Shown here: positions 24,801 to 39,800 of the stretch, one piece after another
How the letters are laid out: each line of letters opens with the position of its first letter
Numbering within the stretch: position 1 is the stretch's first letter
Assembly: GCA_030141605.1 (NCBI GenBank)
Contig: JAQGDQ010000557.1
Location: forward strand, 62,001-126,000
Reading direction: 5' to 3'
Length of the DNA: 64,000 nt
Origin: Tubiluchus corallicola
Lineage: Eukaryota > Priapulida > Priapulimorpha > Priapulimorphida > Tubiluchidae
Program-made: the position numbers and the translations under genes
Notes under the pieces: model-generated
Seen by the model: the letters and a program-made list of their open reading frames with translations, nothing else
What the model was told of the DNA's origin: nothing
Database searches by the model: none

Positions 24801-27800
24801 ACATATTGAAGGAAAACAGTATGATTTTTCAATTCCTACCCATTTTGAAATATGGCAAAAAGTATACATTTTTTAACATCAATATTAATGCCAAAGTCTT
24901 TCTGCTAATTAAAAGCTTAATTAACCACAGGCATGGCCAACCACTGATGACATCACAACTGAACATAATTTTCAACAGTATAAACATTCCAGGAGTCTGT
25001 TGCACATGTTTGTAAAAGTGAAAATATTCAGTGTGATACACAAAAACACAGCAAACATTAAGTTCAAAATTTAAATTTCAAGTTTACCCCTATGCTCACG
25101 CATGACTTCTCAAACGTGTGCACTATATGTCACAACTGAACACCGCTGAACTAAAATGTACCACCTACTGCAGGCGCTAGTGTCCACCTGACAAGCGAAG
25201 GTAAAAATGCACGTAACAATGTAGAAATAACTGTGCGAATTACATTTCTGTGATGATAATTCTTTCACGTAAGTCGTTCTTGAAAAAATAGCAAATTCTC
25301 TTTCAATATTTTACAGAGTAGATTGTTCTGAGCTATAGTTTAAGATGGGATCCATTTCCTTTAAGGAGCTCAGCTTGATGAGTAAACAAACACTCACTTG
25401 ATATTAACAAGACATGTTAGTGAAATATGAAAAAAATGAGCAACCAGTTTTGCAGCTTTTAATAAAAAAAATAATTGGTACTATTGGGCAAACGAAATCT
25501 ATACATTAAAAGTTTAACTTTTATTGTAAAAATTATTTAAAGATAAATAACAATATTTTAGTGAATACGTACTTGGCTGAAAGCGAATTTGATCTTGAGG
25601 GAATCGTACGCCTGGAGGTAACCGAGGACCATGATCAGACCCTATCCTGGCACCATGCTCAATAGGCATTCTCGGACCATGCTCAGATGCAATGAACTCG
25701 GGACGCATCATCCGTGGGCCATGATCAGGCATTAGTCGAGGACCAAGCTCTGGCCCAGATCCCATTTTAGTTCCGACGTCCTGCATAGGACGTGACCCCA
25801 TGTCTAAAACCATTCTTGGTCTCTCCTGCTGATATTGCATTCCCGGAAAACGATGCTGTGGCAAACCGTGGGCACCGGAAGCCGGCGGATACACCATTCG
25901 TTGATCGAATGTCATGCCAGTTTCTGCGAAATAAGGGCGACCCATTTCTTGATGCTCTACAATGTAAAAATATAGGAACCTTCATAATTAAGGCTGCAGT
26001 TTGGTACTACAGCGATACTAAGCTTATAAAAGACAATTTAGTTTATTGATATTGGTCAAGCAAAACAATTCGAACTTTGGCGGGACAGCAAACCAGTTAG
26101 TTACATGCCCACCAAATGACGTTACTACTTTGTTGCCACGTTTCAAATTAAAATGGAACTGCATTCAAGAAGCAAAACGTACCATGCTGAGCAAGTTCTG
26201 CCTCCTGTCGAAGCAGAGCTCGTTGTCTCTCAACATGAGCTTGCAGTTGTTTCCGTTGTTTTTCCTGAGCCAATCTTTTTTCTATTTGCTCGCGCTGCTG
26301 ATAATGCTCACGTGAGTAACTGTCGCTAAATGGATTGTTCTCATCGACCCTAAAAGATTTATTGTACTATAATTTCAAACCCACGTTACAGTTAGCGAAA
26401 CAATTCTGTTAAAAAGCTACAAACTACTGAAACGTCCTTATTTACATAAATTAGCTGTTGCAAGGTACCTCATTCTATACATGCTTTCCTCGGTCCCTTG
26501 AGCACTTCTAGGTGAATGCAGCATTGGGCTCTGCGATGGCGAGCCCACGTGGGGCGGAGTTGACTGTCGAGGAAGTCCAGGGGAAGTCATTCCGGGTGGA
26601 GTACCCATAGGCATGCCTTGTGGCGCTATCAATGACGATGCTCCCATTGCCTGAGGAGGAATGCCAGGAGGCAGGGCGTGACTTACACCTTGACTATACA
26701 AAGCTGCCTGCCGGTCGTCCCGTTTCTGTCTGTATTCAGAAACGACAATACCGTGCTGTCTGTTTTTCTTTCTCATCTGCAGATGTAGAAAGAACAATTT
26801 TCATTTCTTTGTTAAACAGGCATATGACCAATACAACTTTTTCATTTTTCTTTCGCTGTCACAAAATTAAAATAAAAGTTCTGCATTAGTAGTGACCAAA
26901 CTTTGAGTTGGCAAAACTAACATCAATTCAAAATGTACTATTTAATTTACAGCTGCAATTAGACTATCACGGCAAGTTACAGCAGAATCACATGAACATG
27001 TACGAAAACGGACAAGACATGGTTATAGAGACTAAAATGCACATACGTACATATGTACAAGTAAATGTACGAATATGTTTTACCCCTGATGGTTAACTGA
27101 GGAAACACTAGTCTCTGATAACTATGTCTACTTAAAAAGCGACAAATGCCGTCCACACCCGTATCACCAGCATCTTCTCAAAATATATATGCCATTAACC
27201 TGCATCAATAAATGCACAGATGCATACCTGCTCAATTTCTTTCTGCATGGCGCTTATTTCTTGAGCGAGTTTCTGCATCTGCTGCTGATCACTTTCACTC
27301 AACTCTCCCCCATTCTTCTTCAGCACTCTGCTTCTGGCATTGAGTGCCTTCTTGTCTTTCCTGAGCTTGGCGATGTTTGTCTCCAGCGTCTTGAGCTCAT
27401 ACTGAAATTCAGTGATGAAAATGAGTTATTTTACTAGGCAGGCTAAAAACTGACAATACCAAGTCGTAAGAAAATGATGGGAAAATTCTGCAAATGGGAA
27501 CTGTATTAATAATTAACAATGATATAACAACATTGAAAAAACCTGTAGCATTTGTTGGTGCTGAAACAGCCACTTCTCATATTGCAATTGTTGCTGTCGC
27601 TGTTCTTCTGTCATGTTGATATCAAATGTGGGTGGTGGAGGAGGCGGATGCATAGGTTGAGTGGGCGGGCACATCATCTGACTACCCATCTCATTCTGGC
27701 TTCTCTGCATCATCCCAGGAGCGGGCGGACCACTCATACCTGTGACACAGTTAACGAGTTAAGACACATTATCTTTCCAAAAACCAAAAATTTTCAAAGC

Positions 27801-30800
27801 CTTCTAAATTTATAATTCACATTAGGATAAGTTAGTACTTACCTGACATAGATGGACCACTTGGAGGGCGGGATAGCTGTTGCCAGTCAATCGGCGGGTG
27901 CTGAAGACGTGGCGGATTTTGCATGCCCATTCCGGGTGCTGGAGGTCCATGTTCGGCATGATCAGGGTATGGTAGATGTCCTCCACTGGTTGAACCTGCC
28001 ACAAATTTCAGATACTATGATACAGAGTCTGTATTAAGTGCTGAAAGCAACATCAATATACATTACGCTCAAAATATTGGCACTGCAACTGAGTATCGTG
28101 ATTTGAATCTGAGTATCGTGAACTAAATTTGTTTTGATTTCCATCAGATTTCCAGCCTCCAATACTTTTCAAAGTTAGTGGAATGAAAATAATTTGCAAA
28201 TTTAAAATTAACTTCTAGTTGTATTACGTGTAAGAAAAATGCTATGTACATTCTCTTTCTGAAAGAAATTAGCAAAAGATACATTCCAGGTATGAGAATT
28301 ATAACTAGCAAGTTTGCATCAGGTGTCTGTGCAATCTAGGCAACTTTCGATAAAGAATAAAAAAAATTGTACTATTGGAAAGGCGAGGCACATATTTTGC
28401 TTTTAACTACCTAAATTTAATCATGAATCAAGCAGTGCATGTGCTGTGAATGTGATACAACTGCAAAGTATATAGATAAGGCCTATAACAGCCTATAATT
28501 AAGTACTAACAGAATAATACAATTCCATACATCGTCAGGTGAAATAACCAATCACAAAGTCTTAACAAAAACTAAAACGATACTTAACCAATCACAAAGT
28601 CATTAACGAAAACTAAACAGATAGGTACAATTGCTGCTTGTATTAACTAAAAAAGGTGGAACTATTTGAAAATAGTTACTATTACTTCTTTGAGAGACCA
28701 ACCAAAATCAGTTCTGTTAAGTTACCAAAAAAAATAAGCTCATCACAGAAACGCTACCGGCGAGTGTGAAAAAATTGTGCGAAAAACTCTGTGTCATCGC
28801 AAACTTCAAAAAACTTTCCAGATAAGCAAACTACTATTACGAACCGAAAACGTCAGCCTGCAATTTATCCACATCAATCTCGCTCAAGCTTATTTCATCT
28901 TTGTGAGATGCACATTTTTGTCTTTTTTGTAGCTCTCGCTTTTCCTGTTCCAGCAGATCTTCTAACAAAAGCGGCTGTTCCTGAACCAGGAGAGTACGAT
29001 CATTTCCCGACGTTGTCGGGGGAACAGGCACTCTAGGTGAGGTGCTGATCATTCCTATCACAAAGAGTGGTCCAACTTTTCAACAATTATATACAACAGT
29101 GAAAACTTACCATTGTACAGCAATTCTAGCAATTCCATAATAACAGAGTTAAGAATAACGTAATATGTAAAAAAACCATAAACAATAATGACTTGCCACT
29201 AATAAGAAATAATACTATTGAAAAAAAACTACACACTAATTTCCAACGAAGATGCGCAGTTTCTGTTAATAAGTGTAAATTTACATTGCCTACTAATACA
29301 AAAACAGACAACAGGGCACGATTTTTACAAGTGCCCATACAGCCCCACGTGCCCAGGGGGTAACAGGGCTTTACTAATAATTCAAGACATTGTTAGCCTC
29401 AATTAACAAATTTGTATATTCATAAAAACTTAAGAGATTCAATTGTAATTAAGTACACACAGCACATGCACAGCTATAACTTAAAGGCAAAGAGCCCTGT
29501 TACCACCAGAACAGCGCGAACTAATTTCAAAACCAAAAGATGCAAAACAAAACAAGAGCACAGTGGCTTTACCATGTTGCTTTGGTCCGGGATGTAACAT
29601 CTGAGGAGTGTGAGGTCGTGATGCGGGAAGCTGGCCAATGTTTTGAGGCAAAACTATACTAGGTGTTGATGGGCCACTGCCGTGTATACTGCCTTGTGCA
29701 TTGGGCTGGAGGCCTTGTTGAACAAATGATTCATTCAGATTAGGCGTGCTTGGCTGACTGCTTACAGCTGATTCAGGACCGCAAACTGTAATAAATTAAA
29801 ATGAATCTTACTGCATATTATCGCTGTGAAATCAAATTTAGCAATATTAATAAAATTTTGTAATTAATAAAACCATAGCAATAAAAAAGAAGAGACTCAC
29901 CCCCTCCCTGTGCCTTAATTCCAGCACTCTCTTCCGCACTTCCTTTTGCTTGCTGGTCTGCTCCTGTATGCTGATCCGCTGCTTGCTTTTCAACCTGCTC
30001 TTCCTGGCTAGGAAGCTTCCCAAATTGTCCCTGAAATTCTGTGTTAAAAGGCTCTATAGCATCGGATGGTTCTTTGGCATCAGTAACAGGTTTCCCAGTC
30101 TGGTCTTCCTGATCCTGATTGGGACCCTTGTGGATTTTCAGGAACTGAGACTGGAAATCTGACGAAAACGATGATGTATTAGGTGAAAGGCCAGGTTCCT
30201 GCATTTGCTTCTCATTTGTGGTTTTTAGGTCCTGAATAGTAAACAGCAAAAAGGTCATAAGAAAAGTATTTAAATACTTGATTTGAACATTATTAATCAC
30301 AAAAGTATTTTGACTTTAAAGGTAATACAATTTAAATTTCACCACTAACGATATTTGGTAAAGTCGTCATAACTTTAAATGTAATACGATCTAAATTTCG
30401 TTACCAGTGATACTTGGTAAAAAGTCATTTGTACATGTGAAAGGATAAATCACATTAAATACGAAATAGTCAGCAAACCAGCACAGCCGTCAACTGCTAA
30501 CTCCTCTACAAGACATATTTATTTACATACATAAAATACAAGGAAATATTTGACAACTTAGCTAAGTCTGTCCTGCAATTATTTTTTATTGTTAGTCAGT
30601 ACCTTACCTCATTACTTTTGTCCAATGGGGCCTTTGGGTGTAGTTTGTCAATATCTTCACTATCCTTTTCTTTAATACCGAGATCTTCATCAAGGAGTTT
30701 CTTGTGCTCATCACTTAGTGCGCTATCCAATTCAGGATCGGCATATTCCAAAATATTGAAATCCGCACCCATACCTGCAGTAGAAACCACCAAATAACTG

Positions 30801-33800
30801 TTAACAACTACTGTGCACAAGACCTTGGAAAACATATATTATAGTTACAATGATACTGCTTTGTATGTGACATTCACTCAATCGCATTCAGTTCTCAAAC
30901 TCACCAAATAGTTCATCGTCCAAGTTCTCTAGATCCTCTTCTTTATTTTGCCCCTCTCCCTTCTCACTGTCACTGGTAACTTCAGAAGAAGCTGCAACTT
31001 CCTTTATGAGTTGAGCTGTAGATGTTGGTGGAGCACCGTCTACGGTGCGTGCATCATCCTGAGTTTTTGCACGTTCAACTGACGGCGTATGAGACGATGA
31101 CGATGGCGATGAAAAAGTCATAGTTTCTTGCTCTGGTTGTTTAACACCTGTAATATCAAGGCCACATGTCCATTAATCACACAAGTTGCAGTATTCTGAT
31201 AAATGAAAATAATGTATCATTTTAGTTGCTACCAACCTTTTCAGGTTTGATTATAAGTAATCACCTGTTAAGAGTTTGCAATGCAAAATACACCCACACA
31301 AATGTTTAAAGTTATAAACAGTCTCAAATAATCATTATTATCTTCTTTCCTGGGATGTTTAAACCCTGATTTAAATCTAAATATGCATAATACTTTTCCA
31401 AACATCATTTTACCATTTTGCTACTAGTCTCGACGGGAATCTTGGTACATTTTCAAAAACTGTATAGGCATCGGCATAAAATTTCATTTGGGTGGACTAT
31501 GTGCCAAAAGTGTAGGTTTGCCACGAGACTTCGAAATGAAGTTCTAATTTGTGTTTGTCATCATATGTGCACGTGTTTTGTTTACCACGAATCTTCAAGA
31601 AGTTTTAGTTGCATTTATGCTGATAGTAAATAGTATGCTGGTGAGTTATAGATAGTAGTATTGATAGCATGACGTGTGCTCTACAAAGCTGCAATACATA
31701 ATAAATTTGCTATGTAAACCTGATACTGAAAGTAAGTTTTTTAGAAAACATCTGGCAGCGAAAAGGGTTGATAAAAAAACTTGCACTCTTAACTATTGTA
31801 AGAAATGACTCACCTGAATATGAAGATTCTTGCATCTGCTGCCTCACAAGGTTATCATACGGATCTAGCGGGTTAGCACTCGACGACGCTGGCATGCTAG
31901 GGGTGCCTGGGGTCTGGGGACTACGTGGATCCGCTCCCTAGAACAATTATAAGAACTGATGAACATTCCTGCCAGACCAAACAGTATCAGTAGGGGCCCT
32001 CTCATGGCTTAAAAAATAGAAGAAATTCACCTTTGAAAAGTTACTCACATTATCATAGTTTAATCACATTACCTTTTGCTGTTGCATATCTGGATATGGC
32101 GGGGCTGCCCCACGCAGAATTTGCTGGCCATAAAAAGGTGGCGGTCTCTGTTGATTTGGAGAGAAATGCGAGCGATGGGCACCATACTGCTGCATACGCG
32201 GCGGCCACTGTCCACGAACTGATCCACTACCTGGAGAAAAACCCATCCTCATTCCTTCCATTCCTGAAACAAAAATAGGAAATAAAAAGCCTAGTATATT
32301 TAAGAAATTGAACTGATGCTACTGATTAATTTTGAGCTTGCGCATATAAAACACCTTAACGGAACATACCCGGTCTAGGCCAAGGTGGTCTTTGTCCCAT
32401 GCGCAACTGAAAATTAGCTTGTTGCTGTTGCTGCTCAGAAGAATATGACTCCATATTAATATCTGAACTCCATGAAGACGGTCCTGGTTTAATTTTCTCC
32501 TGCTCTACAGCTTTTTTCTTTTGCCTTTCCTATAAGGAAAAAATATAAAAATTAAGCTGATTCATTGAATAATTCATTAAAGACTAATTTCTTTAAAACT
32601 GGTTTAAACTTAAATGAGAAAAGTAGAGAGAATAAAGAAATAAAGACAGAAGTATAAACCTACTTGTGACTGCTTAGCAAGCAGGTCTCGTAACTGTTGC
32701 TTAGCAACGGAGTCTTGACCATAACCATGTGCATGCGGCTGAGAAGTTCCAGGCATGAATCCCTCTGGTGAATGTCCTGGTGTGGTTGGCATCTGCAGAT
32801 ACGGATCGGGACTGGGGGTCCCAGGTAGAGGTCCATATGGACTCTGCGGACAAGGAGGAGAAAAAGGCATCCTAGGTGGCATTGGTTTGGCAAATGCATC
32901 GGATCTCTGAGGATAAGGTTCCGACATCTGACGCATGAGATGCGGTGGTCGACTAGGATGGGGTGCACCCGACGGTTGACCATACATATCCGGAACTGGC
33001 AATCTAGGAGAAAATGGATCACCCCGTTGCCCATACCGATCCGAAAATGACCGTCCCATAGGCCTAGGTTTGCAATAAGGATCCGGCGTCGATGGAGGCG
33101 AAAACGTGTCCAGTGGATGTTTCAGTGGTGGAGGAGGAGCAGGTTTTAGAAATGGATCCATACTAGGAGGATGTATAACAGGTGATCCTAGTCTATGACT
33201 ATGCTCAAAGTCCATCGAGTGTCCAAAGTGGTCAGGTCCATAAACAGGATGCTGTTGATACATCCCAGTTTGGCTCAAAGACCTCACGCCTGCTGTTCTT
33301 TGACCATACGACTGCGCAAATCCTTCCCTGGGCCTATTCGTTCCAGGCTGCGGTGCATAGAGAGAATCTGATGGATGCATCATCATTCCCCGCATCACTG
33401 GAGGACTCGGCTGAGCAAATGTTCCATCACGTTTGTTATCTAATCTATTAGAATTAACGGGCCTTGCATAGGGGTCAGGCAATGCCGTTGGCGATGCTTG
33501 TGGTCGCTGGGTCACTTGCGACTGATTGTTCTGACTGTATGTGTCAACAACCAACTTGGCGAATTCACTGTTATATGAAGTCTGTGGAGAGCCCAGTGAG
33601 TTTGCTGCTCCGTGTCCGTCCTGTATAGATGCACTAAGCGGTCGCGGAGTATGTGGCGACTGCACCAAAGACTCAGAAGGCTCACTTCGTGGAGTTTTCG
33701 GCTGCTGAGAAAATGCATCCGCTGCACTCAACCCGATCTGGTCCCTTGAACGTGGACTATACGACGGTGCCTGAAAGGGTGAACTGGAGCTTCTTGGTTG

Positions 33801-36800
33801 ATGAGAAGTAAATGTTTCAGCATGGGAATATTCGGGCGTGGGAAATCTAGCTGATGAAGAAGTTGTTGGTACATCTAAATGGGTCAATTTATGTCCAGGC
33901 AGCGGCTCAGTGGTATCTGAATTAAAAGTGAATAATAACTAGATCAAGGCACTGTAGACTCTAAGAAATTTTTTTATACTCGTAACTGTCTTTACTGCCA
34001 AATGTGTTGTTCACAACTGCTATAAGTTTATGTACACTTATTGCATAAAACAATATATCGACAGTATCTTTTTATCATACTTTAATAGACTTCAGATGCT
34101 TCTGGCATTTGCCATTTTAAAAATAAATTTAAATGTAATCACATAAACGTAGCAGGTTAAATGTAATACAGTTCAACCACACACTTCAAATTATGTTATA
34201 ACATTGAACAACAAATCAATGTGATAAAAATAAACTCAAAAATATTTGTTACTAGCCATCACCAAACATGTCTACGTCCATTTAACAAATAAAATCTTAA
34301 AATACACATGAAATCAGTAAAATCCAATTCAGACTGCATAAAAGTCTATGTACCTTGACTGCCCTGAGTATCCATTAAACTATCTTGAGACACATCCGGA
34401 GTTTCTGACGTCGGAGTGTGCATGGTACCTCTGTCAACATCTTCATGATATTTTTGAGCAAATGCCATTGCTGAAAATATGTGCATGCATAAGCTTTTTT
34501 AGTCACCATCAAATCAGAAAAATTTAACTAACAAAATATACATCAATATACTACAATTAGTAAAACAACATTTCCAAAGTAATAATTACAGTTAGCTCGT
34601 TGCATGTCCAACGTCTGTTGCTGATGCTGTTGCGCTCGCTGCTGCTGTAGCATCTTCCACTGCCTTTCCTGCTCCTGTTCCTTGCTGCTCTTCTCTTTGA
34701 GGTGGTCAGGAGTTTTACTACCCAAAAGACCTCTTACTGGACTACCAGGCAGAGGCTGTTGCAGAGGCTGTTGCAGTGGTTTCGGAGAACTTGATAACTG
34801 ACGCCGTAAGCCATCACCAGGAAGCTAAAAAATATGGAAAAATGATTTTTGTTACTGTATGATACAGTGCACAATGGCTCATTATTTTCTCTGATAGCAA
34901 CAAGTCCTACATTGATATATGTACTTACAATATAAACAAATTTGCCAGCATAAACACAGTTCATAAAAGATAATCATTCTTGGCATTAGAAAAAGTAGTG
35001 GCTTATAAGGGAAATTACCTTCTGTGTTTTTTGAATCCTACTAGCTGCCCTGTTTTCACGTGCTTTTGCCAAATAAGGGGCTTTCTGTTCAGTACTCAAC
35101 TTTCTCCACAGTTTTGCAATCTGCTTCGCTCTTTCGGTCCAGTCTACACAAAAAAATTTCATGTGATTTAGATTGACAAGATCATGTAGATTGTCACATA
35201 TTAAATGTATACAACCTCTTGGGTGTGCCACTAGCATCAGAGTATCACGTGTATTTCACATATTTACAAAGCAATACACAATGCATGTTTTGTGTGCATT
35301 GATACCTTGTAGTACTTCTACTTCGTTCATCAAAGCGAGAAAGGGCTGAAAATACTAAAATCATGCTTTTACACTACAAATTTTTTTAAGATCGACTAAG
35401 ATCGACTGCTTGCCCTCAAATACGTCACTTCTTCACATCTTAGTACATTTTTTCACATACTGAAAAAACAGCAACAAAACTTTAGTATCAATGCTCCACC
35501 AACTCCTTTCACTCCAACAGTGCGAGACATTTTTACTGCACCATTACACATTACATTAGTTATTCAGCTTAATGTTAGTGCAAAAACACATTCATGTTGG
35601 CAACTCAAATTTTAATAAAGGATTCTACTGTAATGGAAGTGAAACAATGCACAACTCTTACCTGGATATTCATTTTTCAACTCGGGATGCATCATGTTAG
35701 CATACAAAACAGGAGAAATGGTTGACATCACCCCGTTTTCTTCATCCTTCTCCCACTTCATTACGTTGCGCTGGTTGTAGGACATGGTTTCACCCTGGGA
35801 ATCTGGTGGTTCCCCCACCCATGGGGAAGGAGGCTCGGAATACTGGCCACCGCGAAATTGACTGCAATAAAAACCAAGAAACTATCATTATAAAATGAGT
35901 GACAGACAATGAGATAGTTGCAAAACAACAAGCAAACAAATGTCACTAATACTGAAAGCCATGAATAGAAATTAGTTTCTAAAATTTCACAGTAACTTTA
36001 GAGGTCAAAGTTCACTTTACTGCAAAAATGCTGTACACACCTTCAAAATAGAAAGAAACAGCAAAACTGATTATGATTGGTAAGCTACATAAGTTTAGTA
36101 TATGGCCTTTCTTTTGGTGGCATCATGCAAGTACAAAAAGTCCTAAATGCTACCAGTTTGTTGTTTGTATCAAGTGAGATCTGGGAGCAAACCGTATGCA
36201 AGGAATTTTGCTTGCAACCTGTTGCTATAGTAACCAGACTAGATAAAATTCCCCAAGGTCGGCCAGCACTAGGCTTTGACTCTGCTCCAGCGACAACCGT
36301 GTTTATTGTTTAACCGCTGCCTACTCTTGTATATTAACGAAAGAGAAAGTGCTAGCTAGGTAAGTAAGATATATATTTGTGGTTTCAAGCAAACAGAGAG
36401 AAATTAATCAGTAGAAACGTGAGTAAAACTAATAAAATATTTTATTTATATGATTCAAGCAGCATTGATTTATGCCGCTGGAACGTATCTCAGCTCCTTT
36501 ACATTACTGCCTATGGAAGTCTTGGCTTCGTTTAACTACGTTTAGCTAATGTCACATTTTGCAGGAACACATTAGCACCATTAAGCGAGGACTTGCATAT
36601 TGTTTACCTTACAAAAAGGCAGGAAACATACATGGACTTTTGCTGGTAAGTTGCTAAAATGAGACTATGACCAATTTTTAAAATAAGTAATTTAAAATAA
36701 GTTATATAAACATTTGTACAAAAACCTTTCAAAAACCAAACAAATTAGTAAAACAAAACACCTATTTCTAATAAATCAGAATTTACAAATAATAATTTAC

Positions 36801-39800
36801 TGCAACCATAGCCAGTAGAAGTAACTACATCCCTCTATTGAACCAAATTTTAGTTTTTATTATAACACTATTAAATACATTCCTGTACTATGGCAGGATT
36901 CGAGTTTTGAGTATAACTATGATCAACATACCTTGCAAAACTGCCGCTACCGAATGGAGACTGGGAAGGCACCTCAAACTGATGCTGCATAATCTGCTGT
37001 GGACGGGCCAGGTTGGGCATGCCAGTTGTTCCAGGATAGCTAGGAGGCGGGCCCAAATGAGGATGGTGTTGTCCGGGGTGCAAGCCGGGACCGGACACCA
37101 TACCGGGCATGCTCATACCTGATACACTGTTACTACCCATGCCAAATCCACCTGTACAATCATAGTACAAACACAAGAAATTAACAACAGTTTACAATTT
37201 CACAAGCCAAAAGTGAACTACTCAGCTAGTAGTATTAAAACAGAATCTGTCATCAATGTAAAACTGTTCTGGTTTGAAATGCATAAAATGAACCATGTCA
37301 ATCAATAAAATTTCCAATTTACAACAAAACTTCTTGGGTTTTAGCCACTTCATGCAGGCAGTAGACATTAAAAATAATTCTACGAAAAATGAAACATCTT
37401 TAAAGGGTAACTTACCAACATTAGGATTTGACAGCAAAGGTTCGGTTGGACTTAGAACACCCTTGAATAGATCCTCCACTTCTTTTCCATCCATATGAGG
37501 TAAACCTTAACACAAAATTTATTTTATTTTACTTAATTTACATTTCGTTAATGCTGAAACAGCAGTTTCATGTAGGTGCCACAAGCACTGCACAAACTAT
37601 ATGATCTTTTAACACTGCTTTAAATTCATAATAGTATAACTAGAAGATCAAGTTTCGTTTAAAATACACTAAGCAAAACTGAAATCATTTATCTATATTT
37701 GCACAGTGTTGCCAAATTGTACAAGAAGAAGTAGAGAACTTTACAAAATTACAATACTACAGTCGCTACAAAGACTGTAAGTTCTATGCAGTATGCAAAT
37801 AATCAATAAGCAGTTCCGCATAGAGGCATCAATAAAAGTTGTGATAACTAGCAAATAAATTAAAGTTAAACAAATATTTGTAAAAGTAAAATTTTCGCCG
37901 ACAGAAAATTATGAAAGCAGGTCGATTTTGCAAAGGGTATGTTTCACCAAGCTAGGTAGAAATCAATCGAACACCTTTTGCACCAACTGTGCTCAATTTC
38001 ACAAAAGCAAAAATTGCTTAAAATTTGCATCTAAATGCAAAGCGATTTTTTACGCTTGAAAAATCTAAACCATCAACAAACTGTTGTCAATTGAGGCCGA
38101 AAGCTGGATATGGTTAAGAAATAAAACCAAAACTGCCTTGAATATGCTTCTTTTCTGATTTGGATAACCATGTACAATCAATGTAAATAGTATTAAGTTG
38201 CTCTTAAATTATTCAAGAACATTTCAGATTCAAGTTGCAAATCAATTGATAAACTACAAAAAGTCTTATGTACTTATAATGTGATATAAGTTTGGTGTAT
38301 GTGTGGTGCAAAAATGTTCTTCAGCTTCTGCTGTATCTGATCACTGTGATACCAGTTACATAATGAGACATAGCAACGAAATGCTTTCCAGTCTAAATTC
38401 AACAGACATAACATTCGAAGAGAATAATGACTGGAATAGTAGAAGCATAAACATCTACATTTATTAAGCAATTACAAGAAAAATCCTTAGAAGAGATCTA
38501 TTACCAAGTATAATGATAAGCCAGACTTTCAACTTATTGCCATGCCAGTTTTTTGTTGACATTTAGTTAACCATATCAACTAACAGGTGGCATCGTTTTA
38601 TCTGAATGGATTAATAGCGCAGTTGTCTCATTTCCAAACTCCATAACCAAAGCAAAAGAGAATGAAGAAGTAACAGAAGTACCTCAGAAAACAGACATCA
38701 GGAACTAGAAATCACGCAACCGTCACTAAAACATTTTTACTACAAATAAATTACTAGCTAAGGCCGAAACGACATGCTACACTAAACACACAGCGGCCTA
38801 CCCTCTCCATCCCCCAACAGGTGAAAAGAACCAGGATTCAGTATGGCCTCGAAACCGGCTTCAGTGTATTTATCTTTGCCCCCAGCTGTTTGGCCTATCA
38901 CCCCACCACCCTCGGATGTGTCTATGTCTGACAACCCTTTAAAAAATAATATAGATGCCTTGCAAAATTTGAAGCTAATATCATTTATTAGTAGTAAGTA
39001 GCAAGTAAGAAACATCTCTGCTTACCATAATATATTGAGAATCTTAACAAAATATTAAGATGCTCAATCAATGACAGTTAAAAAACATACACTGTTGGAG
39101 GCAAATGCGGCAGTGCAAAAACTAAACTACAGGTGCAAACAATAATAAAATATAATTTAAACTTAAACTTTACATATTTTACATATTTACAAACTGACTA
39201 TCAGTAAAATTAAGTCGTTTAATATGGCCTGGAGTAAATGAATTCTGCATTAGTATGCAAGTAGTCATGTTGGTAAGTTGGATATCCAAATCTTGACACC
39301 ATTAATGCTTGTCTTGGTTTTGAATGCAGTTAATGATTTAATACGTTTGATTTCGACTGGCAGTGAATTTCCAGAGATGGACGACGCTTTTTTTGCTATT
39401 GAAATGTTTCCAAAGTGATTGTTTGTTCTAGTTTGTTTCAAATTAAATGTTCTGGCATAGAACAAACAATCTCCTTGGAAACAATTCAACGGCAAAAACG
39501 CCGTTATAGCTCTGAAATTCACTGAAAAGTCGAAATCGAACACATTAAATCATTAACCGCATTCAAAACTGAGTCAAGAAATAGTGCTTTTGTAAGTAGA
39601 CAGCACAAACTCTACAAAAAAATCGCAGTGTTCCGACAATATAACACTGTTTGAAATGAGACTAGTACTCTCGCCAAGATTGTAGCTTTTTCAAGGTCTA
39701 TGTCTCACTAGTCAGTCTAGGCAAGAATCGAGACAACTGCGGTAACAATTTTAACATTATTATTATTATTATTATTAAAATTATTAAGTAGAGTCTATAA

